The notes under the pieces are model-generated. The model ran no database searches. It was not told where the DNA came from and saw nothing but the letters and a program-made list of their open reading frames with translations. Positions 1 through 8,200 of a DNA stretch of 44,557 nt are shown one piece after another. The DNA comes from a virus: the IMG/VR virus record IMGVR_UViG_3300036791_000398, positions 1 through 44,557 of that record; one strand, given 5' to 3'. Each line of letters opens with the position of its first letter. Positions within the stretch are counted from its first letter, which is position 1. The position numbers and the translations under genes were made by a program.

Positions 1-1
1 G

Positions 2-205
2 TCGAAGTGGTGCTCACGGCTGCTGACGAACGCCGGCCCGTTCAACGAGCTCCGCCTCGGCTTCCGCGACACGCCACCGGCAGGAGCGCACACCTACAGC
101 GCCCGTGCCTGGTCGGACTCCGCGAACGGCGGCACCGTCAGGGCCGGCGCCGGCGGCCAGAACAACCTGGCGCCCGGCTTCCTGCGGGTGGTGCTCGACA
201 TCTGA
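2..205 (+). CDS. C-terminal end of a tail or baseplate protein (5' truncated)
   Basis: An open frame runs in from the left edge and stops at TGA 203-205, leaving the last 67 residues. The fragment is rich in Gly, Ala and Asn and ends in PGFLRVVLDI. It has no motif I can assign. The stop overlaps the ATG of the gp25-like wedge gene, so it belongs to the same tail operon. Position between a baseplate hub (right edge, if the map is circular) and gp25 suggests a spike or baseplate component, but this is inferred from gene order only. Confidence 0.6.
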   Translation, partial: SKWCSRLLTNAGPFNELRLGFRDTPPAGAHTYSARAWSDSANGGTVRAGAGGQNNLAPGFLRVVLDI

Positions 206-522
206 TGGCCGACGTCCCGCACTTCTCGCTGCCGTTCCGGTTCGGGCCGCCCGCCGCCGTCACCGAGCAGGACTCGCTCGACGAGATCTCCGACTGCTGC
301 CTGGCGATCATGCTCTGCCCGACCACGTTCCGCGTCGAGCTGCCCGAGTTCGGCATCCCCGACCCGACGTTCTCCAGCCCCGAGGTCGACGTCACCGTCA
401 TCCGCGACGCAGTCGAGCGGTGGGAGCCGCGCGCGTCGCTGCAGATCAGCGAACACATCGACCCGCTCGACGAGCTCGTCGCCCGCGTCGACGCGTTCGT
501 CCAGCTACGAGCCGAGGAGTAG
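205..522 (+). CDS. gp25-like baseplate wedge protein (P2 gpW type)
   Basis: A 105-residue protein, the usual size for the gp25/gpW lysozyme-like baseplate wedge family. It has the typical N-terminal lead-in (FSLPFRFGP, then a run of short helices) and the late P-E-F-G-I-P-D segment followed by an acidic end. In contractile tails this subunit joins the J protein to form the wedge around the hub. The ATG overlaps the preceding stop (TGATG), and the J gene starts 4 bases downstream, the canonical W-J-I order. No catalytic residues are expected in this family. Confidence 0.8.
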   Translation: MADVPHFSLPFRFGPPAAVTEQDSLDEISDCCLAIMLCPTTFRVELPEFGIPDPTFSSPEVDVTVIRDAVERWEPRASLQISEHIDPLDELVARVDAFVQLRAEE

Positions 523-525
523 CCG

Positions 526-1698
526 ATGCCGTACATCGACGTCACGATCGAAACCGAGCCGGTCGACCTCGCCGCCGACGCGTTCGGCTACATCGAAGCG
601 CAGGTGCCCGGCTGGCTCCCGTCGCCGGGCAACCTCGAGGCGTGGCTGATCGAGGCGCTGGCGCAGATCGCCGGCGAGCTGCGCGTCCTCGTCGGCCTGG
701 TGCCCGAGGACATCTTCAAGTTCTACGGCGCGACGATCATGGGCATCCCGCCCTACGCCGCGCTCGCCGCCAACGCCACCACCGTCTGGACCGCGATCGA
801 CACCGGCGGCTACACGATCAGCGCCGGCACCGTCGTCGGGATCACGCCACCCGCGTCGCAGGACACCTACGGGTTCCAGGTCACCGCCGACGTTGTGATT
901 CCGGCCGGGCAGACGACCGCGTCGGTGCAGGTCGTGGCGATCCAGCCCGGCGCCGACGCGTCCGGGATCACCGGAACCGTCGCCATGATCGACGTCCTCG
1001 ACTTCATCCAGTCGGTGACGCTCGCCGGCGCCACCACAGGCGGCCAGGACGCCGAGACCGCCGACGCCTACCTGAACCGGCTCTCGGACATGCTGACGCT
1101 GCTGGCGCCGCGGCCGATCCTGCCGAACGACTTCGCAGTCATGGCCCGCACGATGACCCCCGGGGTCGCCCGGGCGTGCGCCGTCGACCTCTACAACCTG
1201 TCGACGCAGACCGGCAACCAGCCGCGCTGCTGCAGCGTCTTCGTCTGCGACCAGAACGGGAACGTCTGCTCGGCCGCCGTCAAGACCGCGTGCCTGTCGC
1301 AGCTCCAGTCGCAACGCGAGATCAACTTCCTCGTCTTCGTCGGCGACCCGACCTACAACCAGATCGACGTCACGTTCCAGGTCGTCAACTACTCCGGGTA
1401 CGACCCGACCGACGTCCAAAACCGCGTCATCGCCGCGCTCACCGACTACCTGCAGCCGTACAACTGGGGGCTGCCGCAGTTCGGCGACAGCGGGTCGGTC
1501 AACTGGATCAACGAGACGACCCTGCGCTACCTCGAGGTCACACAGGTGATCAACAACGTGGCCGGCGTCCGCTACGTCAAGCCCACGACGACGATCGGCA
1601 AGCACGGCGGCGCGATGGGCACCGTCGACGTCGCCCTCACCGGCCAGGCGCCACTCACCCAGCCAGGCACGATCACCGGGACGTCCGGGCTGACGTGA
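526..1698 (+). CDS. Baseplate J-like protein
   Basis: A 390-residue protein at the right length for the baseplate J / gp47 family. The N-terminus (AFGYIEAQVPGWLPSPGN, then a helical stretch) matches the usual J start, with the conserved Y-L-N-R-L motif near residue 185 after a Gly/Ala-rich segment. It forms the arm of the baseplate wedge and is needed for assembly of the contractile tail. It lies between the gp25-like gene and the gpI-like gene; the latter starts inside its stop codon (GTGA overlap), indicating translational coupling. Confidence 0.9.
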   Translation: MPYIDVTIETEPVDLAADAFGYIEAQVPGWLPSPGNLEAWLIEALAQIAGELRVLVGLVPEDIFKFYGATIMGIPPYAALAANATTVWTAIDTGGYTISAGTVVGITPPASQDTYGFQVTADVVIPAGQTTASVQVVAIQPGADASGITGTVAMIDVLDFIQSVTLAGATTGGQDAETADAYLNRLSDMLTLLAPRPILPNDFAVMARTMTPGVARACAVDLYNLSTQTGNQPRCCSVFVCDQNGNVCSAAVKTACLSQLQSQREINFLVFVGDPTYNQIDVTFQVVNYSGYDPTDVQNRVIAALTDYLQPYNWGLPQFGDSGSVNWINETTLRYLEVTQVINNVAGVRYVKPTTTIGKHGGAMGTVDVALTGQAPLTQPGTITGTSGLT

Positions 1699-2378
1699 GC
1701 ACGACGTCGTACACGCCGGTCGGAGGGATGCAGCTCGGCAAGCCGCCGACGCCACCGCCTGTCCCGCCCGGCCTGACGCCGCAGGCGTTCGCCGCCGACC
1801 TGTACCAGGCGCTCGCACCCTTGACCGCCCAGGAGCCCTACAACGGGTTCTCGCTGCTGATCCTCTGCAACGCGATCGGCGTCATGTTCCAGATGGTCGA
1901 CGACTGGGTCCGAGACCAGCCGCAAGGGCCCGGCTGGTCGCTGCTCCTCGACATCAACCGCTGCCCCACCGAAGCGCTCGGGTGGCTCGGCCAGTTCGTC
2001 GGCGTCCGCATCCCAGGCAGCCTCACCGACGCGCAGCAACGCGCCTGGATCCTGTCAATGATCGGGTTCCGCCGCGGCACCCCGGCCGCCATGATCGCCG
2101 CCGTCCAGGCCACCCTGACCGGCACCAAGACCGTCACGCTGGTCGAGCGCGACGGCGACCCGTACGCGCTGACCGTGAAGACGATCGCGGGCGAGACGAC
2201 GCCGGCGACGAGCGCGGCGATCCTGTCGCAGAAACCGGCCGGGATCACGCTCGGCACGACCGGCACCGGCGGCGTGCAGACGTGGGGCACGTTGAAGACG
2301 CGCAACGCGACCTGGGCGGTCGAGCTCGGCAAGTACGGCAACTGGTCGAACGCCCTCTTCGCCATCCCACCCACCTAG
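1695..2378 (+). CDS. Tail protein I (P2 gpI-like)
   Basis: A 227-residue protein starting at GTG 1695 in the stop of the J gene. The central part (LLLDINRCPTEALGWLGQFVGVRIPG, split here only for description) is characteristic of the tail protein I family: an early helix, then P..AL.WLA.Q.GV, then a second helix with RRGTP. In P2 this protein sits at the wedge periphery and links baseplate to tail fibres. Directly downstream is a fibre-type gene, which supports the assignment. The proline-rich N-terminus is a likely flexible lead. Confidence 0.8.
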   Translation: MSTTSYTPVGGMQLGKPPTPPPVPPGLTPQAFAADLYQALAPLTAQEPYNGFSLLILCNAIGVMFQMVDDWVRDQPQGPGWSLLLDINRCPTEALGWLGQFVGVRIPGSLTDAQQRAWILSMIGFRRGTPAAMIAAVQATLTGTKTVTLVERDGDPYALTVKTIAGETTPATSAAILSQKPAGITLGTTGTGGVQTWGTLKTRNATWAVELGKYGNWSNALFAIPPT

Positions 2379-2387
2379 GAGGCTGGA

Positions 2388-2948
2388 ATGCTGACGACCC
2401 CAAACTACGCGCTCCGCTACCCGCAGTCGACCGACCCTGCCGACGGGCCAACCCACATCGGCGACCTGGCGTCCGACGTCGACGGTGTCCTCAAGACGCA
2501 GATCTGGACGCCGCTCGACAACCGCGTCAAGGCGCTCGAGGCGATCGGGCCGCCGGCACCGGCACCGACGACGCAGAACGGCTCCTGGACGCTCGGCGGC
2601 TCCGTCAGCCTCCCGGCCGCCACCTGGACGACGCTGGTGGCGACGCCGTCGCTGGCGAAAGGGACGTGGCTGCTGATCGGCCAGGCGCAGGTGCTCGCCA
2701 CCGACAACTCGAACCCCGGCCACACCAGCTGCCACATCAAGGACACGCAGGTGTGGACGGCGGGCGGCGGCTACCCCGACAGCCGCGCCGGCGAGATGCA
2801 GATCTTCATTCACGCGATCGTCGTCCTTGCCGTCGCCACCGTCGAGCGGTTCGAGGCCTACAACGGCGTCGGCAAGTCGCAGATCATGCCGAACGGCCCG
2901 AACGGAGAGCCGGCCGCGACCAAGCTGTCGTGGATCAAGCTCGCCTAG
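2388..2948 (+). CDS. Tail-fibre-like protein
   Basis: A 186-residue protein preceded by AGGAGG at good spacing. The first 50 residues ([10 protein letters not shown]..., IGDLASDVD) resemble the N-terminal attachment segment of many small phage fibre proteins. The rest is Gly/Ser/Thr/Trp-rich and probably beta-structured. It follows tail protein I, the normal place for a fibre. Its stop overlaps that of a convergent collagen-like gene by 2 bases, so there is no terminator between them. No enzymatic motif was seen. Confidence 0.6.
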   Translation: MLTTPNYALRYPQSTDPADGPTHIGDLASDVDGVLKTQIWTPLDNRVKALEAIGPPAPAPTTQNGSWTLGGSVSLPAATWTTLVATPSLAKGTWLLIGQAQVLATDNSNPGHTSCHIKDTQVWTAGGGYPDSRAGEMQIFIHAIVVLAVATVERFEAYNGVGKSQIMPNGPNGEPAATKLSWIKLA

Positions 2949-4150
2949 TAGATCCCGAACCAGAGCATGGATGCGGACGCGCCGAACACCGCCGGGTTCG
3001 GAAGCGCGGCGAGGCTCTGCTGGATTTGCGACGGGGTCGGGGCGTGGCCGACGCCGCCGCCGCCGGACCCGGCCTGGCCGATGCCCGCCCACGACACGGA
3101 CGTCGTTGTGAACACCTGGAAGACGCAGACATAGAACGGGGCGGCCGGCATCGCCAGCGGCGTGACGAGGTTCTTCGACACGTTGCCGACGCCGGGCGGC
3201 GACGCCGAGAAGTCGGCCGTGTTAGCGAGCAGCGCGCTCGTCGCCTGGTCGTAGATCGCAAACTGGAGCAGCGTCAGCCCGGCACCGGCGATGGAGCAGA
3301 TCGCTTCGATCGTGTGGATCGTCGGCAGCCGGGCGCGCTGAGCGGCGGTCGGCTCGAACAGCGAGCCGAGCAGCTGCCCTGACTGCTGGTTGCGCCCGAG
3401 GAAGGCGAGGCCGGGAGGGAACAGCTCGATGCCGCCCTGCGGCTTGCGGTACTCGTCAACGGTGCGGTCGAACCAGCCCGGCTCAGGTGCCGGGCCAGTC
3501 GGCCCTTGCACGCCTTGCGGCCCGGGCGGGCCGGCTGCACCTGTCGGCCCGATCGGCCCTTGCGGGCCGGCTGCGCCGACATCGCCTTTCTGACCCTGCG
3601 GACCCTGCGGACCCGGCGGGCCCTGCGGGCCTTGAGCGCCGGTGCTGCCGGTCGGGCCGACGTTGCCCTGCGGCCCCGGCGGGCCGGTCGTCCCCGTCTG
3701 TCCGGTCGCGCCGTCTGGGCCTTGCGGGCCGTCAGGGCCGACGTCTCCCTGCGGCCCCGGCGGCCCCGGCGGGCCGACGTCTCCTTCCGGGCCGGGCGGC
3801 CCGATCGGGCCGGTGATCATCAGCGGCGGCGTCGCCGACGCGGCGACAGCCTCGTCGAGCTGCGACCGCTGCACCGGAAACGACTCCTGCCGGACGATCG
3901 TGATGCCGCCCTCGCCGCGTGCGGTCGCCCGGTACCAGCCGTACCCGTTGGCGACGACGTAGCGGTACGACCACTCGCCGACTGATGGGTTCGTCAGCTC
4001 GCCGTCCGTCGATGTCCAGGAGAGCTGCTGGCCGTCGGGGCAGATCAGCTCGAACGTCACCGTCTCCGGGTCGGCCGCCACGCCCGACTCGTCTGTGAAC
4101 TGGACCGTGAGAGCGACCTCGTCGCCGATGTCGTACGGCGCTTCCTTCAC
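2945..4150 (-). CDS. Collagen-like fibre/adhesin protein on the opposite strand
   Basis: A 401-residue protein. Residues about 1-110 look like an Ig-type beta domain ([12 protein letters not shown], ending near ESFPVQRS). Then come 36 uninterrupted Gly-X-Y triplets, many of them GPP or GPQ, expected to form a collagen triple helix. The last 170 residues form a Gly/Ala-rich C-terminal domain that would be the receptor-binding head. I chose GTG 4150 because a -10 element (TACACT) ends 7 bases upstream, the same layout as the lysin gene at 8201. It is the only leftward gene in the tail block. Phage collagen-like proteins are known tail or head fibres. Confidence 0.8.
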   Translation of the reverse strand: MKEAPYDIGDEVALTVQFTDESGVAADPETVTFELICPDGQQLSWTSTDGELTNPSVGEWSYRYVVANGYGWYRATARGEGGITIVRQESFPVQRSQLDEAVAASATPPLMITGPIGPPGPEGDVGPPGPPGPQGDVGPDGPQGPDGATGQTGTTGPPGPQGNVGPTGSTGAQGPQGPPGPQGPQGQKGDVGAAGPQGPIGPTGAAGPPGPQGVQGPTGPAPEPGWFDRTVDEYRKPQGGIELFPPGLAFLGRNQQSGQLLGSLFEPTAAQRARLPTIHTIEAICSIAGAGLTLLQFAIYDQATSALLANTADFSASPPGVGNVSKNLVTPLAMPAAPFYVCVFQVFTTTSVSWAGIGQAGSGGGGVGHAPTPSQIQQSLAALPNPAVFGASASMLWFGIY

Positions 4151-4185
4151 GCGAACGAGTGTACGCGCCAGGCGAACGGGTGTAC
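4151..4185 (-). promoter_or_regulatory. Leaderless promoter with two LexA-like boxes
   Basis: Read leftward, TACACT (4158-4163) lies 7 bases before the GTG at 4150, so transcription would begin at or next to the start codon. Two 12-base boxes, GAACGAGTGTAC (4153-4164) and GAACGGGTGTAC (4174-4185), are spaced exactly 21 bases apart, two helical turns, on the same DNA face. Each differs from the GAAC-N4-GTTC LexA box at one position. One box covers the -10 element, so a bound repressor would block RNA polymerase. Protein identity is inferred. Confidence 0.5.
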
Positions 4186-4216
4186 GATTCGCCGCAACCG
4201 CCCGAGGGGGTCGCTG

Positions 4217-4402
4217 GTGCCAACCGAAGCCGAGCTCAAGGCGGCGGCGAAAGAAGCAGAAGCCGCCGAGAAACAGCGGTTCGACGACTGGAAGAAGCTC
4301 CAGGAGGACGCCGGCCACACCGTCGACGGCGACTCGTTCCAGAACGCCACCGTCAGCACGCTCCCCGAAGGCCCCACGATCGACCTCGAGGTGTCGTCGT
4401 GA
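4217..4402 (+). CDS. Small charged helical protein
   Basis: 61 residues from GTG 4217, preceded by GAGGGGG. The first 35 residues are Ala/Lys/Glu-rich and predicted helical ([20 protein letters not shown]), followed by an acidic tail. It diverges from the collagen-like gene and its stop overlaps the ATG of the next gene (TGATG). I do not recognise a family. Position in the fibre block suggests a fibre chaperone or connector, without direct evidence. Confidence 0.5.
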   Translation: MPTEAELKAAAKEAEAAEKQRFDDWKKLQEDAGHTVDGDSFQNATVSTLPEGPTIDLEVSS

Positions 4403-4929
4403 TGGACGCGATCCTGTTCGACAAGGGACTCGACCTGTACGAGCGCTACTGCTACAAGCGCGACTCCGGCCTGATCGTGTCCAGGTTCCGGCCGTTCGAC
4501 GAGCTCGACATGCAAGACCAGCTCGCGTTCGCCGACTTCATCGGCTTCAACGCCGGCCGGATCATCGCCGAGAACTCCGGCTGGCCCGCCTCGTCGAAGT
4601 TCGACCTGTCCACGCGGCCGATCTCGGCCTGTGCGGCCACCGACGCGTACGCCGCCCGGGCGCCGATCACCGGCACCGGCTACGCGCAGGCGACGCAGGC
4701 GACGCCGACCGCAACCGCAGGCACCCTCGGCCAGAAGGCGTTCACCGTGCTGTCGTGGGCGACCGGCGCCGCGACCGACTGGACGAACCCCTGTTCGATC
4801 GTCTGCTCGGACGGGTCGTCGCTGATCGCCGCCTGGAACCTCGTCCCAGGCGGCGCCGCCCAGGTGATGTCGGCCGCGAACACGACGATCAACGTCACCC
4901 CGACGTACCTGCCGACGAACCCGCCGTAA
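4402..4929 (+). CDS. Putative minor tail / fibre protein
   Basis: 175 residues, ATG within the preceding stop. The N-terminal half is hydrophilic and aromatic; residues about 75-130 contain the [12 protein letters not shown] segment that recurs in small phage tail proteins. The C-terminal half is rich in Ala, Thr, Ser, Trp and Cys and probably beta-structured. It precedes two further virion-surface candidates. No enzymatic residues were seen. Confidence 0.6.
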   Translation: MDAILFDKGLDLYERYCYKRDSGLIVSRFRPFDELDMQDQLAFADFIGFNAGRIIAENSGWPASSKFDLSTRPISACAATDAYAARAPITGTGYAQATQATPTATAGTLGQKAFTVLSWATGAATDWTNPCSIVCSDGSSLIAAWNLVPGGAAQVMSAANTTINVTPTYLPTNPP

Positions 4930-4944
4930 CCCCGGTCGGCGCCG

Positions 4945-5643
4945 GTGCCGACCACTAGCTTCTTCCCCAGCACGAACGCGGCGCACGGCAGCGACACCGC
5001 CTTCCAGAACCCGGCCAACGCCTACGCCGACGACGGCGTCTACGCGACGACGACCACGGCGGTCGCCACCTTCGGCGCGATCCTCGGCAACTTCGGCATC
5101 TCGCTGCCGGGCGGCGCCACGATCACCGCCGTCCAGATCGTCGCCAAGGGCTACATCGGCAACGCCGGCCGTCCGGTTGACCTGCACGCGTGCGCCCGCC
5201 TCGCCGGCGTCGACCAGACCGTCCACGACGTCCTCGGCTTCGCCGCCGGCTCCGGCTCGCCGCAGTACGCGACCTTCGACGTCACCGCCGACCGCGCCTG
5301 GGCGGCAGGCGACTTCACGAACGCGAACTTCCAGGTGTCGTTCTGGTGCCGCGTAGCGGGCAGCCTCGGCGTGATCACGAGCATCGACGTCGTCCGCGTC
5401 GACATCACCTACTCGACCGCGGTCACGATCAACACCACGCCGAGCGGCGGCATTGTGCTCGGCGGCGGCCGGTCGTTCCAGCGGGTGCGGACGTTCACCG
5501 CCGGCGGCGGCATCCGGCTCGGCGGCACGACGGTGACGAAGTTCCCCGGCCCGATCAACCTGACCGCCCCGGTCGTGTCGGGGTCGCTCGTCCAGGGGCA
5601 GGTGCTGACCTGCTCGCCCGGCACCTGGCAGCAGGGAAGCTAG
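4945..5643 (+). CDS. Beta-domain tail protein ending in a half Ig-like domain
   Basis: 232 residues from GTG 4945. Residues 1-150 look like a jelly-roll fold (F..GFGI.LP.GATITAV pattern, then alternating strands). Residues about 165-200 hold two copies of the GGIxLGG repeat that dominates the next gene. The last 30 residues (APVVSGSLVQGQVLTCSPGTW) match the first half of an actinobacterial-type Ig-like domain and are then cut by TAG 5641-5643. The missing second half appears 800 bases later inside the next gene. The next gene starts at GTG 5643, in the -1 frame. Confidence 0.65.
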   Translation: MPTTSFFPSTNAAHGSDTAFQNPANAYADDGVYATTTTAVATFGAILGNFGISLPGGATITAVQIVAKGYIGNAGRPVDLHACARLAGVDQTVHDVLGFAAGSGSPQYATFDVTADRAWAAGDFTNANFQVSFWCRVAGSLGVITSIDVVRVDITYSTAVTINTTPSGGIVLGGGRSFQRVRTFTAGGGIRLGGTTVTKFPGPINLTAPVVSGSLVQGQVLTCSPGTWQQGS

Positions 5644-8033
5644 TGGCCGCCCCCGTCGCCCCCGTCCTCGACACCTTCAACCGGGCCAACGGGCCGCTCG
5701 GCGCGAGCTGGGGCGGCACCGTCACCGGCCAGGACTCACCACGGATCGTGTCGAACCGGGCGCAGGCCTCGGGCGTCGATCCGAACCTGTCGGACGCGTA
5801 CTGGCTCGGGTTCACCGCCCGCTCGGCCGAGGTCTACATCGACGGGCTCGGCGTCACCTCCGGGAACCTGTACTTCGCCCTCTACCTCTGCGTCATCAAC
5901 CCGGGCAAGGCGAACTGCTACGGGTTCATGATCGACTCGTCCGACGAGGCGTCGAACCCGGCGCTGACGCTCTACCGGATCGACAACGGCACCGAGACGC
6001 AGGTCTGGCAGTCGGCGTCCGGTGGCCTCAACCCAGGCGACCGGCTGTGGGTTCACGCGCAGGCAGGCACCGGGTCGCCGCCGACGTCGACGACGATCAC
6101 GATCTACGTCAGCCGAGGCGGTGGCGCCTGGACGCTGATGACGACGCAGGTGCTCTCGTACTCGTACCTCGGCTACGTCGGATTCGCGGTCGACCAGTGG
6201 GCAGCCGGCAGCTACGGGCAGTCGTACATCGACAACTTCTACGGGCAGAGCTTCGACGCGATCACGCTCACGTCGACGCCGGCGGGCGGCATCCGTATGG
6301 GCGGCTCGGCCGCGATCGCCAAGACGAAGGCGTACCTGCCGTCGAAGGGCATCGTTCTCGGCGGCAGCAGCACCCGATCGAGGGCGATCGCGGCGTCACC
6401 GTCTGGAGGCCTCGCCTTGGGTGGGTCTGCGGCCACGCTCGTGTCGGGGATCAGCTACGCGTACCAGTGGCAGCGAGACAACCACGGCAACGGCGTGTTC
6501 ACGCCGATCGCCGGCGCGACGACGAACCTGTACACGACGCAGCTCGCCGACATCGGCTGCCAGGTCCGCTGCCAGGTCACCGCCACCGACCTGTCCGGCT
6601 CGAAGGTCGCCGGGTCGAACACCGTCGGGCCCGTCACGCCCGTCGCCACGGTCTGCACGCCCTCGGGTGGGCTGCGCCTCGGCGGCGCCGCGACGGCGAA
6701 CCGGGCGCGGTCGTATCTTCCGGCCGGCGGCGTCATGCTCGGCGGGCAGGCCAGTTCGTCTCGTTTGCTCGTCGCGCCGCTGGCCGGAGGCATCCAACTC
6801 GCAGGCCTGGTCGCCTACCTGCGGACGCTGACCAAGACCGCGAAGAGCGGCATCGTCCTCGGCGGCTCCTGCCAGGTCACACGGCAGCTCATCAAGACGC
6901 TCAGCGGCGGGATCGTGCTCGGCGGCGTCGCCGTCACCAGCAAGTCCGGCATCACCACCGTCGCGCCCCGGGCCGGGATCCAGCTCGGCGGCCACCAGAC
7001 GAACACACGTGCGATCACCTGCCAGCCGAAGGCCGGCATCGTCCTCGGCGGCGACTGCCAGGTCACCCGTGCTGGGGTGCTCGCACCGGTGGGCGGCGTC
7101 CGGCTCGGTGGGACCCGAGCGTACGCACTGATCCGCAACACGGCACGTACGGGCGGGATCGTCCTCGCAGGCGCGTGCGACACGATCATCAACACCGGCC
7201 TGGCGAAGAACCCACGCGGCGGCCTCATCCTCGGCGGCAAGACGCTGATGGCGATCGGCCGGACGCCGACCGGAGGGCTACGCCTCGGCGGCCAGGTCAG
7301 CCGGACAATCCTCCGGGCCTCGGTTCCCGCCGGTGGGCTGCGCCTCGGCGGGACCGCCGCCGAGGCCCGGAGCATCGTCAGCGCGCCGGTCGGCGGCCTG
7401 GTGCTCGGCGGTAGCCAGACGAGCGCGCGGGTGATCGCCAGGCAGCCGAAGGCCGGGATCGTCCTCGGCGGGGCCTGCTCGAGCTCGCGGCTGCTGTCCA
7501 AGGTTCCGGGCGGTGGAATCCGTCTCGCCGGCGGCAACACCACCGCCCGGACGATCGTCTGCTCCCCCTCCGGGGGAATCACCCTCGGCGGCCGGATCTC
7601 TTACGCCACGACGCTGAACCGGCCGGTCAGGGGCGGCATCGTGCTCGGCGGTGCGGTCCGGACCGCAACCAGCCGCCGAGTTTTCGGCGGTGTCCGGCTC
7701 GGCGGCGCCACTACCTGTCTACGACTCGTAGACCGGATCGTCACCGGCGGCATCCGCCTCGCAGGCGGCGTCCGGATCGGCTACGAGCACGCGCCGAAGG
7801 CAGGCATCGTCTTAGGGGGCTACAGCCAGTCCGTGCTGGTGCGCGCCAAGCATCCGGTCGGCGGCATCATTCTCGCCGGCACGGTCGCCGTCGCCAGCCA
7901 CGTGTCGCAGCGCGCGGGCGACGCCGAACTCACCACCATCGCCGCCGACGCGGAACTGACGATCATCGGGGTGGGCGACGCCGACCTGGAGGTCGTCGCC
8001 GTCGACGAGGCGCTCGTCCTGTCGGTGCTGTGA
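5643..8033 (+). CDS. Large repeat adhesin: concanavalin-like domain plus 24 copies of a 20-residue repeat
   Basis: 796 residues, GTG 5643 overlapping the upstream stop. Residues about 8-205 begin LDTFNRANGPLG and fit a concanavalin A/laminin G-type carbohydrate-binding sandwich. From residue 210 onward the motif G-G-I/L/V-x-L-G/A-G recurs 24 times, mostly every 20 residues (a few at 18 or 22), usually with Arg about 6 residues later and Pro just before the next copy. After repeat 3 the second half of an Ig-like domain is embedded (YQWQRD..., ADIGCQVRCQVTAT). The short C-terminus is acidic. Likely a virion fibre; the repeat family is not one I recognise. Confidence 0.65.
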   Translation: MAAPVAPVLDTFNRANGPLGASWGGTVTGQDSPRIVSNRAQASGVDPNLSDAYWLGFTARSAEVYIDGLGVTSGNLYFALYLCVINPGKANCYGFMIDSSDEASNPALTLYRIDNGTETQVWQSASGGLNPGDRLWVHAQAGTGSPPTSTTITIYVSRGGGAWTLMTTQVLSYSYLGYVGFAVDQWAAGSYGQSYIDNFYGQSFDAITLTSTPAGGIRMGGSAAIAKTKAYLPSKGIVLGGSSTRSRAIAASPSGGLALGGSAATLVSGISYAYQWQRDNHGNGVFTPIAGATTNLYTTQLADIGCQVRCQVTATDLSGSKVAGSNTVGPVTPVATVCTPSGGLRLGGAATANRARSYLPAGGVMLGGQASSSRLLVAPLAGGIQLAGLVAYLRTLTKTAKSGIVLGGSCQVTRQLIKTLSGGIVLGGVAVTSKSGITTVAPRAGIQLGGHQTNTRAITCQPKAGIVLGGDCQVTRAGVLAPVGGVRLGGTRAYALIRNTARTGGIVLAGACDTIINTGLAKNPRGGLILGGKTLMAIGRTPTGGLRLGGQVSRTILRASVPAGGLRLGGTAAEARSIVSAPVGGLVLGGSQTSARVIARQPKAGIVLGGACSSSRLLSKVPGGGIRLAGGNTTARTIVCSPSGGITLGGRISYATTLNRPVRGGIVLGGAVRTATSRRVFGGVRLGGATTCLRLVDRIVTGGIRLAGGVRIGYEHAPKAGIVLGGYSQSVLVRAKHPVGGIILAGTVAVASHVSQRAGDAELTTIAADAELTIIGVGDADLEVVAVDEALVLSVL

Positions 8034-8170
8034 CCACCGTCGACGACGTCCTCGTCGCGCTCGTCGGTGGGCTGTTCGTCCTGGCGATCGCGCTCCTCCG
8101 CGTGCAGATCAAGATGCGCGAGCGGATCGCCCGGCTGGAGGGCATCGTCAACCATCAGCGCCCTGGCTAA
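8030..8170 (+). CDS. 46-residue single-span membrane protein, holin candidate
   Basis: GTG 8030 overlaps the previous stop. A hydrophobic segment at about residues 7-24 (VLVALVGGLFVLAIALL) is followed by a charged amphipathic tail (KMRERIARLEGIV) that could form a coiled coil. Its position immediately upstream of two lysin genes fits a holin or haemolysin-type lysis accessory. It is shorter than most holins and has one membrane span, so the role is inferred from context. Confidence 0.5.
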   Translation: MTTVDDVLVALVGGLFVLAIALLRVQIKMRERIARLEGIVNHQRPG

Positions 8171-8200
8171 GTACGCACGTTCGCGCGTACACTCGTTCGC
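8171..8200 (+). promoter_or_regulatory. Leaderless lysin promoter with tandem LexA-like boxes
   Basis: TACACT (8188-8193) ends 7 bases before the ATG at 8201, and the 13 bases up to the start codon are identical to those in front of the collagen-like gene at 4150. The boxes GTACGCACGTTC (8171-8182) and GTACACTCGTTC (8187-8198) are 16 bases apart. There is no Shine-Dalgarno between the -10 and the ATG, supporting leaderless translation, which is common in actinobacteria. Confidence 0.55.

Noticed and set aside
3390-3962. Rightward Gly/Pro-rich frames opposite the collagen gene
   Set aside because: They are reverse-complement shadows of the Gly-X-Y repeats on the leftward strand.
2388-4150. 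Invertible fibre segment
   Set aside because: No inverted repeats at the ends of the leftward collagen gene and no DNA invertase gene in the window.
5190-5643. Frameshift fusing the two Ig-half genes
   Set aside because: The -1 frame is open, but no good slippery site was seen near 5641; the GTG at 5643 explains the downstream gene.
6270-7880. 60-base periodicity as a possible CRISPR-like array
   Set aside because: The period is coding (20 residues), DNA copies are diverged, and no conserved spacer/repeat structure exists.
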